A stretch of DNA of 64,000 nt, from contig NZ_CP007032.1 in assembly GCF_000231405.2 (NCBI RefSeq), positions 1,178,001 through 1,242,000 on the forward strand, in the 5' to 3' direction. A program made the position numbers and the translations under genes. Shown here one piece after another: positions 8,027-18,231 of this stretch (positions are counted from its first letter, which is position 1; each line of letters begins with the position of its first letter). The notes beneath the pieces are model-generated. The model was given only the letters and a program-made list of their open reading frames with translations, did not search any database and had not been told where the DNA came from. The DNA comes from Desulfitobacterium metallireducens DSM 15288. GTDB taxonomy: Bacteria > Bacillota > Desulfitobacteriia > Desulfitobacteriales > Desulfitobacteriaceae.

Positions 8027-8890
8027 ATGCGAGTACAATCTTCAAGATTTCCAGAAGCAGATTTGCATTGCCATACGACATCTTCCGATGGTTTGTTTAC
8101 CCCAAGGGAGCTTATTCAAGCGGCTTCTGAGCTTGGTTTAAAAGCTGTAGGGATAACGGATCATGATACTATCAGTGGATGGAGTGAGGCCTTTAACGCG
8201 GGAGAAAAGTACGGGGTTGAAATCCTTCGCGGGGTTGAATTGAATACGGAATGGAAGGGGATTGAGGTCCATATCCTCGGTTATGAGCCTTCGCCAGAAT
8301 CGGGGCAGTTTCAAGCGAAGCTACAAGAACTTCGTGAGGATAGGAGTGAGAGGATATATAAAATCATAGGTCGCTTACATGATTTGAAAATTGAAATCAC
8401 AGAGGAAGAGATTAAAACAGTCGCTCACGGTGAGTCTGTTGGTCGTCCGCATGTTGCGCAAGTGCTTATTCAACGAGGATATGTTAAAACGATTAAGGAA
8501 GCGTTTGATTCTTATATTGGGAAAGGATCGCCAGCCTATGTCCCCCGTTTAAAGCTTACTCCCGAGGAAGGAATTAAGCTTATTCGAACAGCCGGCGGGG
8601 TAGCCGTCTTAGCTCATCCGGGTATCCATCAACTTGGAAATATTATTACGCCTTGGATTAAAGCAGGCTTGCAGGGAATAGAAGTAAGCCATTCTGAACA
8701 TACCCCTGAGGACGAACGACGTTGTCGAGCTTTAGCGAAGCAGTATCATTTAATAACGACCGGAGGCTCTGATTTTCATGGGGAAGAACGCAAGCCCGGG
8801 GTTAAACTGGGAGAATGGGGAACTTCCTATGAGGTCGTCGAGCAAATTCGTGAGTTAGCCGAGAGCTCAAAACGTAAAAATATTAGTTAA
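8027..8890 (+). CDS. PHP-domain phosphoesterase (TrpH/RNase AM-like)
   Basis: The N-terminal DLHCHTTSSDG and GITDHDTISGW motifs, ILRGVELNTEW, and later LAHPG and TGGSDFHGE supply the metal ligands of a PHP domain. Proteins with this layout (about 280-290 residues with a helical insert) hydrolyse 3',5'-nucleoside bisphosphates and trim the 5' ends of RNA in characterised relatives (TrpH, RNase AM). ATG 8027 has AAGAGG about 12 bases upstream. It lies 38 bases after the dipeptidase gene and 27 bases before the aminotransferase gene, which suggests one operon. Exact substrate is inferred from the family. Confidence 0.9.
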   Translation: MRVQSSRFPEADLHCHTTSSDGLFTPRELIQAASELGLKAVGITDHDTISGWSEAFNAGEKYGVEILRGVELNTEWKGIEVHILGYEPSPESGQFQAKLQELREDRSERIYKIIGRLHDLKIEITEEEIKTVAHGESVGRPHVAQVLIQRGYVKTIKEAFDSYIGKGSPAYVPRLKLTPEEGIKLIRTAGGVAVLAHPGIHQLGNIITPWIKAGLQGIEVSHSEHTPEDERRCRALAKQYHLITTGGSDFHGEERKPGVKLGEWGTSYEVVEQIRELAESSKRKNIS

Positions 8891-8917
8891 TAAGAAACAA
8901 GAGTAGGAGGAAAAGGA

Positions 8918-10084
8918 ATGAGAGCACAGCGTTTACAAGGCTTAGGAGCTTCAGTGTTCACAGAGATGGATAATCTTAAACTTGAATTACAAGCTCAAGG
9001 AAAAGATCTCATTAATTTAAGTATTGGTAGTCCGGATAGAGCGCCTTCATTAGACGTGAGGAAAGTATTGAGCGATGCTGTAATGGATGGATCACAATAT
9101 GGGTATACGTTAACTCGTGGAACGAAGGAATTCAGGGAAAGCTGTACTAACTGGTATCAGCAACGCTTTGGAGTGAGACTAGATTCGGAAACTGAAGTCC
9201 TTCCTTTAATGGGCTCTCAGGATGGACTTGCTCACATTTTCTTAGCGTTAATTGATCCTGGAGAAATGGCTTTAATACCCGATCCGGGTTATCCAATCTA
9301 CACCGCTGGCCTTGTGCTTGCTGGTGGACAGAAAGTGTCGTTACCCTTGTTAGAAGAAAATAATTTTTTGCCTAAATTGGATGATGTTGATCCTGAGGTT
9401 GCACGTAAAACTAAGCTTATGATTTTGAATTATCCGAACAATCCTACAGCTGCAGTTGCTTCGCTAGAATTCTTTAATCAAGTTGTCAAATTCGCACAAA
9501 CTTATGATATTGTCGTTTGCCATGACGTAGCTTATTCAGAGCTTGCGTTTGATGGTTATCGCCCCATAAGTTTTCTACAATCAGAAGAGGCCAAGGCGGT
9601 TGGGGTGGAGTTCCATTCTTTATCTAAAACTTATAATTTTGCGGGAGCGCGGTTAGGGTTTGTCGTCGGTAATGCAGAAATCATCGAAGCCTTGAGTGAG
9701 CTTAAATCAAATATTGATTATGGCGTATTTGGACCCGTTCTGAAAGCAGGCTCCTATGCCTTAAATACGCATCAACCTCAAGTGGAAGAGACTCGCGCAA
9801 CATATCAAAAGAGAAGAGATGTCTGGATCCAAGGTTGTGCTGAAGCGGGTTGGAAGATGTCTATACCGAAGGGTTCCATGTTTATTTGGGCGCCTGTCCC
9901 GACAAAACAAGATTCTTTAACCTTTGCTATTGAATTAGCGCGTGAAGCGGGAGTGATCGTCGTGCCAGGAGTCGGTTTTGGCGAACATGGAGAGGGGTTT
10001 GTCAGGATTGCTTTAGTTCAGGAAGAAGACGTACTTCGTGAAGCGGTAAGGCGAGTGCAAGAGTTTTTGAGCCGTAAGGATTAA
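8918..10084 (+). CDS. Class I/II aminotransferase, LL-diaminopimelate aminotransferase-like
   Basis: This is a fold-type I PLP enzyme of 388 residues. Visible signatures are LSIGSPDRAP at the N-terminus, PDPGYPIY, the LNYPNNPT substrate-binding loop, the HDVAYSEL motif, and the PLP lysine in SLSKTYNFAGARLG. The sequence most resembles the DapL/DapL2 type, which makes LL-diaminopimelate from tetrahydrodipicolinate for lysine and cell-wall synthesis, but related alanine/aspartate-type aminotransferases share these motifs, so the substrate is not certain. The start has AGGAGG just upstream. It ends the run that begins with the dipeptidase gene. Confidence 0.88.
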   Translation: MRAQRLQGLGASVFTEMDNLKLELQAQGKDLINLSIGSPDRAPSLDVRKVLSDAVMDGSQYGYTLTRGTKEFRESCTNWYQQRFGVRLDSETEVLPLMGSQDGLAHIFLALIDPGEMALIPDPGYPIYTAGLVLAGGQKVSLPLLEENNFLPKLDDVDPEVARKTKLMILNYPNNPTAAVASLEFFNQVVKFAQTYDIVVCHDVAYSELAFDGYRPISFLQSEEAKAVGVEFHSLSKTYNFAGARLGFVVGNAEIIEALSELKSNIDYGVFGPVLKAGSYALNTHQPQVEETRATYQKRRDVWIQGCAEAGWKMSIPKGSMFIWAPVPTKQDSLTFAIELAREAGVIVVPGVGFGEHGEGFVRIALVQEEDVLREAVRRVQEFLSRKD

Positions 10085-10147
10085 ATCTTTTTTCCCTGGC
10101 ATAGAATATAAAGGAGACAATGTAGGAAAGTGCCGGGGGTGTGAATC

Positions 10148-10435
10148 TTGGAGTGCCAAGAAGAATTGAAGAATCTCCGTGAAGAGTTGCGATTGACCAA
10201 GTCTCGAGTGGGTGAATTGGAGCAACGAGTTGAGCATTTGAGAGTGAGCCGGAGAGTTTTGATGAACTTGCTTGAAAAAGTAGAAAGAGAAAAAGTAACT
10301 TTAGTTCATAAGCTGGAGAAGGAGAACGTTCGGTTACAACGGGATAATACACGGTTTGCTAAATGGATTTTTTCTAAGAATCGCGAAATTATGGAGCTTC
10401 AGGAACGAATTGAAGAACGTCAAGAGAAGGTCTAA
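10148..10435 (+). CDS. Small coiled-coil protein, 95 aa, function unknown
   Basis: Almost the whole protein is a charged heptad-rich helix (LKNLREELRLTKSRVGELEQ onward, then repeated LEKVEREK, HKLEKENVRLQRDN and IMELQERIEERQE), predicted to form a parallel coiled coil. There is no signal peptide or membrane segment. The TTG start at 10148 follows a GGGGGT-type ribosome site. The stop codon lies inside the left arm of a strong terminator hairpin. No function is assigned. Confidence 0.65.
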   Translation: MECQEELKNLREELRLTKSRVGELEQRVEHLRVSRRVLMNLLEKVEREKVTLVHKLEKENVRLQRDNTRFAKWIFSKNREIMELQERIEERQEKV

Positions 10436-10467
10436 ACTTAAATGCAAGTTTAGACCTTCTCTTTTTT
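10423..10467 (+). terminator. Bidirectional-looking terminator overlapping a stop codon
   Basis: A 17-bp perfect stem (10423-10439 with 10445-10461) is followed by six T residues. The left arm is the 3' end of the coiled-coil gene. The facing HD gene ends at 10483, so the hairpin could serve both strands. Confidence 0.9.
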
Positions 10468-10482
10468 AGTTTACATATCGAT

Positions 10483-10989
10483 TTAATGATGATTATCCGC
10501 TATGTAGAGTAACTTTCCTGCTTCCGAATGGGGGGCATGATGATTACGGATTAGCTCGATGACCTCTTCTGTCAGACCTGCCTTGGAGGCGAGCATGGCT
10601 CCCCATTTAGGATGCTGCTGAGCTAAAATGAGCGGGAGTGATAACGCTTGGAATGTTGTGAGCCCTTCAAGAAGATTCTGAACTGGAATAGGAAGTTTAA
10701 CACACAAGACAATGTATACTCTTTGCCAGATTTTCAAAGGATAGCGAGTTTTGCCACAATCGTGTAGAAGTGCAGCTTGAATTAAGATCCTTTTTTGAGG
10801 AAAAGATAAGTGAACTTGATTTTGAAGTAAATCTAGGGCTACATCGATTGCATGACGTTGATCAGCAGGGGGTTGAGATTCAAATAGAAAAAGGGGTGCA
10901 CCAGAAAGAAAGGAATGAACGAGTTGAAGATCTTTGGAGCTAATCCGAGGAAATAAGCCATGATAAAATTGCTCAATACGGTAAAACAT
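10483..10989 (-). CDS. HD-domain phosphohydrolase-like protein
   Basis: The 168-residue protein carries an HD metal-binding motif (LLHDCGKTRYP) preceded by a conserved-type histidine in DQRHAIDVA and followed by a C-terminal RNHHAPHSEAGKLLYIADNHH block. This matches small HDIG-type proteins of clostridia, some of which hydrolyse nucleotides, but no substrate can be named. A basic or hydrophobic helix near IWQRVYIVLCVKLPIPV may mediate membrane association. The start is supported by GAGGAGG 6-8 bases upstream on the minus strand. It is divergent from guaB and convergent with the coiled-coil gene. Confidence 0.8.
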   Translation of the reverse strand: MFYRIEQFYHGLFPRISSKDLQLVHSFLSGAPLFLFESQPPADQRHAIDVALDLLQNQVHLSFPQKRILIQAALLHDCGKTRYPLKIWQRVYIVLCVKLPIPVQNLLEGLTTFQALSLPLILAQQHPKWGAMLASKAGLTEEVIELIRNHHAPHSEAGKLLYIADNHH

Positions 10990-11151
10990 TGCATACCTCC
11001 TCGTTCACCTTGGGTCCAATATATCATAACATTTATTTGGGTGTGAAGTTAATAGAGAATTGGTTCGACTTAGTATTACATTTTTCACTGTGTTATAAAA
11101 AATACTTCTATATTAGTCGATATTCTGATATACTAATTAGAAAACATTTGA

Positions 11152-12618
<1,467 letters not shown>

Positions 12619-12638
12619 GAATAGGGAGGTTAATGATT

Positions 12639-12995
12639 TTGAATCAAGGTGCCTCTCAAGAGCCTGTTCGAACTCTAAAATCCTGGTATTTCGGTTTATT
12701 TATGTTTGCCTTCTATCTTTTTTGGGGTGGATATTTTACCGATCTATCGGTTGCGTCACAGATCGTATTTAACTTTGCTGTATTTTACCCGGCAGGGTTT
12801 CTAGCAGGATACTTTAGTAAGCGCAGTCGATTACGGGATGTTTTTCTTTCAGGATTTTTATTCAATTCCCTGACCTATGGATTGGCTTTTGCTGGAGGAC
12901 AGACAGTGAAGCTCGGGTATGTTGGCGTAGATTTTATCACTATGATTTTGTGGATCTATATTGGAATTTTCGTAGGAAAACGAACAGCGAATTAG
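12639..12995 (+). CDS. Small four-helix membrane protein, unknown
   Basis: About 118 residues with four hydrophobic segments (SWYFGLFMFAFYLFWGGYF, IVFNFAVFYPAGFLAGY, FLSGFLFNSLTYGLAFAGG, VDFITMILWIYIGIFVG) separated by short charged loops. No family was recognised. The TTG at 12639 lies 9 bases from GGGAGG and is the likelier start; the ATG at 12633 is only 3 bases from it. It follows guaB after 14-20 bases and may be co-transcribed with it. Confidence 0.6.
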   Translation: MNQGASQEPVRTLKSWYFGLFMFAFYLFWGGYFTDLSVASQIVFNFAVFYPAGFLAGYFSKRSRLRDVFLSGFLFNSLTYGLAFAGGQTVKLGYVGVDFITMILWIYIGIFVGKRTAN

Positions 12996-13090
12996 CATAA
13001 AAAACCCTTTTTTCCAGAAGGAAAAATATGGATTCTGGCGAATTATTTAACAGAGTCTAATATCTATATACTGGAAAAGGGGGTTTTTCT

Positions 13091-13672
13091 ATGGCTGAAA
13101 TCTCCAGGCGCGAGCGAAAAAAGCAGGAAACGTATGAACGTCTTTACAGCACAGCCCTTTACCTCTTTCAAACTCAAGGTTATGAAACAACCTCAATCGA
13201 ACAGATTACTCAACGTGCGGATGTCGGTAAGGGTACGTTCTATAATTATTTTGACTCGAAGGAAGCAGTTGCCTTAGAATTTTCGCGTCGCCGTTATCAA
13301 GACTTAATCCTGAAAGGACGACTTTCCCAAAGTAATACCATTCGAGAACGTTTATCCAGCTTATTAGAAGCTTGGGCTGATTTTATGGTTCATGAGCGAG
13401 AAATGGCCTGGGTTACCATTAAACAGCGGGATTATGCAGAACTAGATAAAGGACTTCATTATGGAATAATGGGGGTAATCACGCTCGGACAACGGGGAGG
13501 GGAACTTTCGGATCGCTTTGATCCGTGTTTTTTAGCAGAAAGCTTAGAAGGCATGGCCTTACAGCATTTTATTCATTGGCATGTTACGCAGGAAGGAAAT
13601 TTAAAAGAGGAAATGGAGAGAACCATTAGCCTCTTTTTTGAGGGACTGTTCGAGCATAAAATGAAGGCCTAA
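13091..13672 (+). CDS. TetR/AcrR-family transcriptional regulator
   Basis: The N-terminus carries the TetR DNA-binding domain: ALYLFQTQGYETTSIEQITQ followed by the recognition helix region VGKGTFYNYFDSKEAV. The C-terminal ligand-binding half is divergent, as usual. At 193 residues it is of standard length. An AAGGGGG ribosome site precedes the ATG. It lies upstream of uppP and downstream of a small membrane protein; TetR proteins often control adjacent membrane or export genes, but no target can be proven here. An imperfect inverted repeat (CCAGAA...TTCTGG, 13014-13038) in its promoter region could be an autoregulatory operator. Confidence 0.9.
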   Translation: MAEISRRERKKQETYERLYSTALYLFQTQGYETTSIEQITQRADVGKGTFYNYFDSKEAVALEFSRRRYQDLILKGRLSQSNTIRERLSSLLEAWADFMVHEREMAWVTIKQRDYAELDKGLHYGIMGVITLGQRGGELSDRFDPCFLAESLEGMALQHFIHWHVTQEGNLKEEMERTISLFFEGLFEHKMKA

Positions 13673-13745
13673 CATAAAAAATATTTCTACATTCTTTGGA
13701 TTGTGATATATTTATGAAGTAAAAAATTTGTGGAGGGTTAAAAAA

Positions 13746-14525
13746 GTGACCATTTTTCAAGCCATAATATTAGGAATTGTGCAAGGCTTAGGAGAGTTTT
13801 TGCCTATTTCCAGTTCTGCACATCTCGTTTTAATTCCCTGGTTATTTGGATGGAAGGATATGGGGCTCGCCTTTGATGTTGCTTTACATATGGGGACACT
13901 TCTTGCGGTTGTTCTTTATTTTTGGAAGGACTGGATAGGTCTATTAAAAGGAGCACTGAGTCGCAAACCTTCGAACGAAAAACGTTTATTTTGGTATTTG
14001 GTTATTGCTACAGTTCCTGGTGCGCTTATAGGATTTATTTTAGAGGACAAAGCGGCTACTGTTTTTCGATCTCCTCTTTTAATAGGAATTATGCTTATCA
14101 TACTCGGCATAGTCCTGTATTGGGCAGATAATACGCGTCAATTACGAACGTTGGAAACGATGACCTTGATGGATGCAATATTGATTGGTTTATCACAGTC
14201 GCTGGCGATCATACCCGGTGTTTCTAGAGCAGGAAGTACAATGACAACGGCACGGCTGCTTTCCCTGACACGGGAAGACGCTGCTCGATTCTCATTTTTA
14301 ATGTCCACGCCTATTATCATGGGAGCAGGTCTCCTCAGTGTTCGTCATCTTCAACCGTCAGATATTAATCTGGCCTTTGCTATCGGGATAATTACAGCTT
14401 TTATTGTAGGGCTATTCAGTATTTCGTTTTTACTCAGATATTTAAAAACAAGTAATTTTAAAATTTTCGTGGGATATCGTTTTTTTATCGGACTTGGTGT
14501 TATTCTCGTATTCTTTTTTAGATAG
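13746..14525 (+). CDS. uppP: Undecaprenyl-diphosphatase UppP (BacA type)
   Basis: UppP dephosphorylates undecaprenyl diphosphate, recycling the lipid carrier for peptidoglycan; it can confer bacitracin tolerance. The protein has about seven to eight membrane helices and both family signatures: the N-terminal QGLGEFLPISSSAHL with its catalytic glutamate and serines, and the PGVSRAGSTM motif with its arginine. The GTG at 13746 lies about 8 bases from GGAGGG and starts at the conserved N-terminus (MTIFQAIILGIVQG), so it is preferred over the TTG at 13728. About 259 residues, normal for the family. A terminator follows. Confidence 0.95.
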   Translation: MTIFQAIILGIVQGLGEFLPISSSAHLVLIPWLFGWKDMGLAFDVALHMGTLLAVVLYFWKDWIGLLKGALSRKPSNEKRLFWYLVIATVPGALIGFILEDKAATVFRSPLLIGIMLIILGIVLYWADNTRQLRTLETMTLMDAILIGLSQSLAIIPGVSRAGSTMTTARLLSLTREDAARFSFLMSTPIIMGAGLLSVRHLQPSDINLAFAIGIITAFIVGLFSISFLLRYLKTSNFKIFVGYRFFIGLGVILVFFFR

Positions 14526-14535
14526 AGATTAAGTG

Positions 14536-14567
14536 ATGTATAGTGTGAACTATACATTTCCTTTTTT
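14536..14567 (+). terminator. Intrinsic terminator of uppP
   Basis: An 8-bp stem ATGTATAG/CTATACAT (14536-14543 with 14550-14557) is followed by a T-rich tract. Confidence 0.85.
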
Positions 14568-14701
14568 ATGGCCAAAATCAAACTTCGAATTTATAAATTT
14601 TATAATTCTGAGAATTCAGAAACTAAGGGGCAGGATTTCGGAAGTATAACTCGAACCTTCTATTAGAGATAGAGATAGAGATAATCATAGGGGGAAGTTT
14701 G

Positions 14702-15457
14702 ATGGAGTATGAGGCTCAACTGGAAAAGATTCTGGAATGGGTAGGCCCAAGATTGATAAGTTGTCCGGTGCGTGATGGTGTGTCTTTTTATCAAAATACA
14801 GATAAGATATTCAAAATCCGCCGAAGACGTAAAGGCTGGTATCTTGAATTTTCAGTCCCTGTTCCAGCGTGCCCTGATCTCAAAGTATTGTCATCTGAAG
14901 AAGTGGTTGTCCGAAAACTCGGGAGGACGCGCTGGATTTATCGGGGGACATCTGATGAGGACGTTCGACAACTAGTGGTAGCTGCCATGGCGAGCATATC
15001 CCAACCGCGTGCTGTTGAACCTGCGATGATGCGAGATATGAGAATTGTTACCGAATTTACGTGTCCTTGTTTAAAGAAGATGGAGAAGCTACAAAACGCG
15101 TCCAATCTGCCTCAAGAAATATCTCAACAATTAAAAGAAGCATGTGATCTCTTACGTAGCGAACGCTATAATGACTTCATCCCTAGAATAGCGCAAGCCC
15201 TACAGAACATAACTTCACATATGCTTCATGAAAATGGAATAGAACCCTCAGGAGATTTGAGGAATCAACTTGATTCGCTAATAGAACGTGGAATAATTTC
15301 ATCCGTACTTAAAGATGAGGTGGCGGAGCTCTTCAGGACTAATATTCTGGAACGGCATTTTGAAGATCAAATGCGGGCGTACCCGTTAGCCCTAATGCTT
15401 GTTTCATTTACAAGCAAATTAATAAATGTTGAAAAATTAGTAAATCATTGGAGCTAG
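14702..15457 (+). CDS. Hypothetical protein, 251 aa, unknown
   Basis: No family was recognised. The N-terminal half looks like a small beta-rich unit (FKIRRRRKGWYLEFSVPVP, then VVVRKLGRTRWIYRGTSDEDVRQLVVAAM). The C-terminal half is helical (ISQQLKEACDLLRSERYNDF, then LRNQLDSLIERGIISSVLKDEVAELF), which loosely recalls HEPN/DUF4145-like helical domains, but this is not firm. A CPCLKKM motif lies between the halves. It is soluble, with no signal peptide. ATG 14702 has AGGGGGAAG upstream. A short tandem run of AGAGAT units lies about 25-45 bases before the start. Confidence 0.6.
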   Translation: MEYEAQLEKILEWVGPRLISCPVRDGVSFYQNTDKIFKIRRRRKGWYLEFSVPVPACPDLKVLSSEEVVVRKLGRTRWIYRGTSDEDVRQLVVAAMASISQPRAVEPAMMRDMRIVTEFTCPCLKKMEKLQNASNLPQEISQQLKEACDLLRSERYNDFIPRIAQALQNITSHMLHENGIEPSGDLRNQLDSLIERGIISSVLKDEVAELFRTNILERHFEDQMRAYPLALMLVSFTSKLINVEKLVNHWS

Positions 15458-15461
15458 TTAT

Positions 15462-15503
15462 ACCCCCCTTAGTCATCTCATAAGGTGACTAAGGGGGGGT
15501 TTT
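15462..15503 (+). terminator. Hairpin that both ends one gene and buries the next ribosome site
   Basis: The left arm (15462-15475) pairs with the right arm (15486-15500), giving at least 13 bp including a six-base C:G block, followed by four T residues. The right arm contains GGGGGGG (15493-15499), which is the only good ribosome binding site for the ATG at 15505. Confidence 0.75.
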
Positions 15504-15504
15504 A

Positions 15505-16554
15505 ATGAATCGCAGAACACCGCGTGATTATGGATTATGGATGGGAGAACTACCTACAGGCAGGCAGAATGATATTTGTGACGTGCCTGGTGTGATGGTC
15601 GGGAATGTATCGATTATTAGAGGAGAGGGAGCTTTGATTCCCGGAAGAGGTCCAGTTCGTACTGGCGTAACTGCTATTCACCCGCACACTGGGAATCTGT
15701 ATCGAAACCCATGTTGGGCAGGAATCTCTGTTTTTAACGGTTTTGGCAAATCAGTTGGAATCCCTTTTATTCAGGAAACTGGAATTCTCAGCTCTCCAAT
15801 CCTTTTGACAAATACTTTGAGCGTAAGTGACGTTGCTCAAGGTTTATTAACGTATCTCTTAAACCAAAACCCTGAAATCGGTAATGATGCCCGAACTCCA
15901 AATCTTGTCGTTTTTGAGTGTGATGATTCGTATTTGAATGATATTCAAGGTCGGCATGTTAAGCCTGCTGATGCCATTTTGGCCTTAACGCGGGCGAAAA
16001 ATGAGCGTGTTCCCCAGGGTAATGTTGGGGCAGGGACAGGAATGTCCTTATTTCAGCTTAAGGGGGGAATTGGAAGCTCTTCTCGCCTTCTGCGAGCAAA
16101 GGATAAAAACTATGTTTTAGGGATGCTTGCTTTGGCGAATTTTGGTTTGCTGAAGGATTTGCTCATCAACGGGAGACCTATCGGCCAGTTGTTATCCGTT
16201 GGAGCAGAAGGGTATTGCCCTGGCTCTTTAATTCTTATTGGAATGACGAATGCACCTATATCACGATGGCAACTGACAAGGCTTGCTGAAAAGGCTTTTT
16301 TAGGATTGGGGCGTACTGGAGGGCTCTCACGTATCGGCAGTGGAGAATTCTGCCTAATGGTGAGTACCCAAGGTTTAGGATATGAAGATGAAATTTCTGA
16401 CTGGGAAATGGATGACTTTTATCAAGCGGTTGTTGAAACTTCAGCCGAAAGTATTTGGAATGCACTTTTTCAGGCGCAGACCATGGAAGGCAGAGATAAG
16501 AGAATTCGTTATGCTGTACCCATTAAGGAAGTTCTCCAGATACTAAAAATGTAA
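15505..16554 (+). CDS. P1-family (DmpA-like, S58) aminopeptidase/esterase
   Basis: The protein matches the peptidase S58 family of N-terminal-nucleophile hydrolases (L-aminopeptidase D-amidase/esterase, beta-peptidyl aminopeptidase). Signatures are the N-terminal NDICDVPGVMVGN, PVRTGVTAIHPH, the GNVGAGTGM loop and the KGGIGSSSR segment; in this family the precursor is usually cut before a Ser or Thr in such a Gly-Ser context, so the Gly-Ser of GIGSSSR is the candidate cleavage site (inferred). The 349 residues are typical. Its ribosome site lies inside a strong hairpin, so expression may depend on upstream translation or on RNA remodelling. Confidence 0.88.
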   Translation: MNRRTPRDYGLWMGELPTGRQNDICDVPGVMVGNVSIIRGEGALIPGRGPVRTGVTAIHPHTGNLYRNPCWAGISVFNGFGKSVGIPFIQETGILSSPILLTNTLSVSDVAQGLLTYLLNQNPEIGNDARTPNLVVFECDDSYLNDIQGRHVKPADAILALTRAKNERVPQGNVGAGTGMSLFQLKGGIGSSSRLLRAKDKNYVLGMLALANFGLLKDLLINGRPIGQLLSVGAEGYCPGSLILIGMTNAPISRWQLTRLAEKAFLGLGRTGGLSRIGSGEFCLMVSTQGLGYEDEISDWEMDDFYQAVVETSAESIWNALFQAQTMEGRDKRIRYAVPIKEVLQILKM

Positions 16555-16701
16555 TATAAAGTCACGATTGTGGAGATTCCCTTGATAGTACCTATTTTTC
16601 ACAAAAACGCTCTTCTGGATCAGAAAGAGAAAATTTGGTTTCAATTGTCTTAAGACGTGGATGGTGGTTCCGAGTTTAAAATTCCATATTACTTGCGTTT
16701 A

Positions 16702-16734
16702 AAAAAGCGTCGGGCAAACCTCCTCGCTTTTTCT
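16702..16734 (+). terminator. Probable terminator in the gap after the P1-type peptidase
   Basis: AAAAAGCG (16702-16709) pairs with CGCTTTTT (16725-16732) with a 15-base loop. It lies about 150 bases after the peptidase stop; the rest of the 252-base gap shows nothing clear. Confidence 0.5.
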
Positions 16735-16806
16735 CACTGCTTGTGTCATTTTGTACGACGTTAATGCGTAGATATGTAATGTGACAAAAGCTAAGGGAGG
16801 ATCATT

Positions 16807-18036
16807 GTGGAGAAATGGCAAGCAGTTTGGGAAGCTCATCCTGATTTCTTCATTGCAAGAAATTTTCAGGAGTGCCCTAGTGACAAGAAAAAAGACTGGC
16901 GACTTCCAAACCAGTTTGATTATTTTTTAGGAGGAGAGACTTCGCTACGAGTGGGAATTATTGCGAGTTCAAAGATTCCAAAGGAAGAGGATTTTCTACT
17001 TGCAGGAATGTTGTGGGGAAGCCGTTTGAGTAATGGGGCAAAGACAGTCATCTATTTTATTGCCCCTGATTTTTCTCTTTTTTTTCTACAAACTTTAACA
17101 TTGCTTGGAGGAGTTTTGAATGCTCGCGCCGCTTATTGGCGTGAGAAATTAACACCTAGCCTTTATCTTATACCAGAAAATGCAAATCAAAAGAATACTC
17201 ATATTTCTCTAGGGGAAGAGCGTCTTGATTGGAACAGATGGCGTCAGGAACTTAACCCTGTAGCCCAATATCAGCTCGATGTGGTCAAAGCATATGTTGA
17301 TCAATTGCTTAAACGTCAAGTCAGAGTGGATATCAAATCCCTGAGTATTAGCTTCTTGTGGGGAAATCTCGAAATAGCTGAGATTCGGCGCAAAGGGAAA
17401 AAGTTCGAAATCATGACCAAAACAAAGTGGGAACGTGATTCAGCGCTCAACAAACAATGGCAACGTTCGGGCTGGGTTGATGTTTCGGGAGTATTAAACT
17501 TAGAATTCCGTCAGGTGATTACAAGTATTCTGGACCACTTGGAGGAAAAAGAAAAGAGAGGGGATCTTAAGCCTAAAGAAATCCTTTCTCACTATTTACA
17601 TCATGGCAGCGGGATTATTAGCACACTCTGGGGTAGTCCTTGGGAATGGCCATGGCTACCTAAAGAACGGAGTGAGAATTGGGTTCATGAATTAGGGCAA
17701 TGGTACTATTTTCAGGGAGATGGACAGTTAAGCGTCGTTTGTCCGATTCTTGACAAGCCCATGGCTTTTGCGAGCCATTCCCTCCTTTTAAGCAGTGTCT
17801 TGAAAAATAGTGATCTGCTTTGCTCGTGCAAGCTAAAACCTTCTAAACTTTTATGGGATGGGAGGATTATTTGGTTAACGACAACGAGTATGGAAGAAGA
17901 CCTACGCCTATTTCAATCTTGGCTAAAGAATCCAGAGCAATTTCAAATCTGGACATTATCGGATCATTGGCAAACGAAAGGATTGGATGAAATAAACTGT
18001 CGTAGCCAAGTCAACGCTTCACTGATAGAATTTTAG
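16807..18036 (+). CDS. Hypothetical protein, 409 aa, unknown
   Basis: No family was recognised. The protein is soluble, without signal peptide. It is unusually rich in tryptophan (LLAGMLWGS, GSPWEWPWLPK, WVHELGQWYYF, LWDGRIIWLT) and has a basic middle region (EIRRKGKKFEIMTKTKW). It could be a lineage-specific protein with an all-beta or mixed fold. The GTG start at 16807 is well placed behind GGGAGG. The gene is alone, flanked by a terminator-like hairpin upstream and a dispersed inverted repeat downstream. No function is proposed. Confidence 0.65.
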   Translation: MEKWQAVWEAHPDFFIARNFQECPSDKKKDWRLPNQFDYFLGGETSLRVGIIASSKIPKEEDFLLAGMLWGSRLSNGAKTVIYFIAPDFSLFFLQTLTLLGGVLNARAAYWREKLTPSLYLIPENANQKNTHISLGEERLDWNRWRQELNPVAQYQLDVVKAYVDQLLKRQVRVDIKSLSISFLWGNLEIAEIRRKGKKFEIMTKTKWERDSALNKQWQRSGWVDVSGVLNLEFRQVITSILDHLEEKEKRGDLKPKEILSHYLHHGSGIISTLWGSPWEWPWLPKERSENWVHELGQWYYFQGDGQLSVVCPILDKPMAFASHSLLLSSVLKNSDLLCSCKLKPSKLLWDGRIIWLTTTSMEEDLRLFQSWLKNPEQFQIWTLSDHWQTKGLDEINCRSQVNASLIEF

Positions 18037-18050
18037 AGTCTTTAAACGAG

Positions 18051-18098
18051 GGGCTGTTGTACATGTGAAACACTCGGTTCACAGTGCAACAGCTCTTT
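18051..18098 (+). repeat. Dispersed terminator-like inverted repeat, copy A
   Basis: Outer arms GGGCTGTTGTAC and GTGCAACAGCTC enclose an inner hairpin TGTGAA/TTCACA, then a short T-run. The same core (GTT-CAC, GTGAA, GTGCAAC) recurs at 30387-30434 and 50352-50398. Confidence 0.7.
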
Positions 18099-18231
18099 GT
18101 AGCTTAAGGACAAAACGCTTTGCCCGCTTGTCATGGCACCCCAATTTTTAATTGAAAGTTTTAAAGCAGCAATGGTATAAAACACCGATTTAATGTATAA
18201 TTATACGACAGGACATGGAGGAGTGATAGTC

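Noticed and set aside
10002-10352. Minus-strand frame of 116 codons over the aminotransferase end and coiled-coil gene
   Set aside because: No recognisable protein features and no ribosome site; it is opposite two better frames.
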